This document shows positions 4,410 to 5,401 of a stretch of DNA of 5,401 nt, piece by piece. The position numbers and the translations under genes are program-made. Position 1 is the first letter of the stretch. Every line of letters begins with the position of its first letter. The stretch covers positions 1 to 5,401 of the forward strand of contig CAUEYG010000148.1 in NCBI GenBank assembly GCA_959021945.1, read 5' to 3'. This DNA comes from an uncultured Eubacteriales bacterium (GTDB taxonomy: Bacteria; Bacillota; Clostridia; Peptostreptococcales; Anaerovoracaceae). The notes under the pieces are model-generated. The model saw only the letters and a program-made list of their open reading frames with translations. It did not search any database and was not told the origin of the DNA.

Positions 4410-5401
4410 ATGAAGCAGGAAACACTTTCCGGGGTGAGCTTTCAAAAGGTATTGAACGGGATTGATGACGGAATTTTTATTTCAGATGCCCGAGGCACCA
4501 TTATTATGGTCAATAAAGCTGTGGAAAAAACGGGAAATAAAAAAATGGAAGAGCTGGTAGGACGAAATATCGATGATTTAGTGGCGGAAGGATATTGTTC
4601 AGAATTTGTTACAAAAAAAGTGATTGTGTCTGGGAAAAAACATACGATTATGCAAAAGCTAAAGGATGGAAGAGAATTTATTGTAACCGGCAGCCCTTAT
4701 TTTCAGGATGATAAGCTGGAAATGGTGGTGGCCTGTGAACGAGACATTACCGAGCTGACACGCCTGCAGGAAAAACTCAATGAAGCGGAGGAGCTAAAAT
4801 CTCGATATGAAGAGGAACTGAAAAAAATAAAGCATAGAGATATGGGATTGAGCAATGCTATCTGTGCTTCTAAAAATATGATGAAAACAGTAGCGCTGGC
4901 CCAAAAACTGGCTAAAATAGATTCTACAGTATTAATACAAGGTGAGTCCGGTACTGGCAAAGAGGTGATTGCGGACTGCATCTATCAAAATAGCGCCCGA
5001 AAGGGGAAGCCTTACATAAAGGTTAATTGCGGTGCTATTCCTGAAAATTTGCTGGAATCGGAAATGTTTGGATATGTAGGCGGTGCGTTTACAGGAGCGT
5101 CAAAAGAAGGGAAAACCGGATATTTTGAGGCTGCCAGCGGGGGAACCATTTTTTTGGATGAAATTGGAGAGCTGCCTCTGAGCCTGCAGGTAAAGTTGCT
5201 GAGAGTGATACAAGAGCGGACTCTGACCCCTGTAGGAGGCACTGCAAGCATCCCTCTTGACATCCGCATCATTGCAGCTACCAATCGTAAATTAAAGGAT
5301 ATGTTGAAAAGCGGGCAGTTTAGGCAGGATTTATTTTATCGCCTTAGTGTGACTACGATCAATGTGCCGCCTTTGAGAGATCGAATTGAAGATATTATTG
5401 A
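4410..5401 (+). CDS. PAS-AAA+ sigma-54-dependent transcriptional activator, partial
   Basis: The open frame continues off the right edge, so 330 codons are visible without a stop. Such proteins bind upstream enhancer-like sites and use ATP hydrolysis to open sigma-54 RNA polymerase promoters. A PAS sensor domain spans about 10-115 ('VLNGIDDGIFISDARGTIIMVNKA' onward, ending 'ACERDITELTRLQ'). A charged coiled-coil-like linker follows (116-143), then the AAA+ domain from about 148. This has Walker A GESGTGKE (178-185), the sigma-54-contacting GAFTGA loop (225-230), Walker B 'GGTIFLDEIGEL' (244-255), a sensor segment 'IRIIAATNR' and the arginine-finger region 'FRQDLFYRL' (304-312). All key residues seen are intact. 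The remainder of the AAA+ domain and the DNA-binding helix-turn-helix lie outside. No receiver or CBS domain is present, so the signal is probably a small ligand or redox cue sensed by PAS. I find no convincing -24/-12 sigma-54 promoter in the window, so its target is likely beyond it. Confidence 0.92.
   Translation, partial: MKQETLSGVSFQKVLNGIDDGIFISDARGTIIMVNKAVEKTGNKKMEELVGRNIDDLVAEGYCSEFVTKKVIVSGKKHTIMQKLKDGREFIVTGSPYFQDDKLEMVVACERDITELTRLQEKLNEAEELKSRYEEELKKIKHRDMGLSNAICASKNMMKTVALAQKLAKIDSTVLIQGESGTGKEVIADCIYQNSARKGKPYIKVNCGAIPENLLESEMFGYVGGAFTGASKEGKTGYFEAASGGTIFLDEIGELPLSLQVKLLRVIQERTLTPVGGTASIPLDIRIIAATNRKLKDMLKSGQFRQDLFYRLSVTTINVPPLRDRIEDII

Noticed and set aside
4703..5284. Two minus-strand open frames of about 90 codons each (4703-4981 and 5012-5284).
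   Set aside because: They are antisense to conserved AAA+ motifs of the sigma-54 activator, have low-complexity Ser-rich translations and no recognisable family.

Overview
The window looks like chromosomal DNA from an anaerobic, low-to-mid GC Firmicute, most likely a Clostridia member. This is inferred from strong AGGAGG-type ribosome binding sites, A/T-rich intergenic regions with consensus -35/-10 boxes, and gene families common in that class (FeoA/FeoB, a GCxxNxCxFC-type radical SAM protein, a PAS plus AAA+ sigma-54 activator). I cannot name the species. I see no tRNA, rRNA, CRISPR array, insertion sequence or phage gene.

Left part, minus strand: the first 91 bases hold the N-terminal 30 codons of a gene running off the left edge, probably a NuoE/HydC-like [2Fe-2S] thioredoxin-fold subunit. 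Its upstream region (92-264) carries a consensus TTGACA promoter overlaid by two overlapping inverted repeats. Next comes the two-gene ferrous-iron uptake operon feoA-feoB (2507 down to 265), whose genes overlap by the 4-base ATGA junction. The FeoB membrane domain is well conserved, but its G domain has lost the P-loop lysine, the switch I threonine and the G3 aspartate, while G4 and G5 remain. This is the most unusual feature of the window.

Middle: divergent from feoAB across a short A/T-rich intergenic region is a single-gene unit (2668-3090) encoding a hotdog-fold acyl-CoA thioesterase-like protein. It has its own TATAAT box and a strong rho-independent terminator at 3111-3157. The usual catalytic Asp position of the YciA/BFIT-type family reads as Val.

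Right part, plus strand: a near-consensus sigma-A promoter (TTGACC-17-TATAAT) drives a radical SAM protein of unknown function. Only 14 bases downstream begins a PAS plus AAA+ sigma-54-dependent transcriptional activator, which is cut by the right edge. The two are probably co-transcribed. The activator's target is not visible here and may lie to the right of the window.
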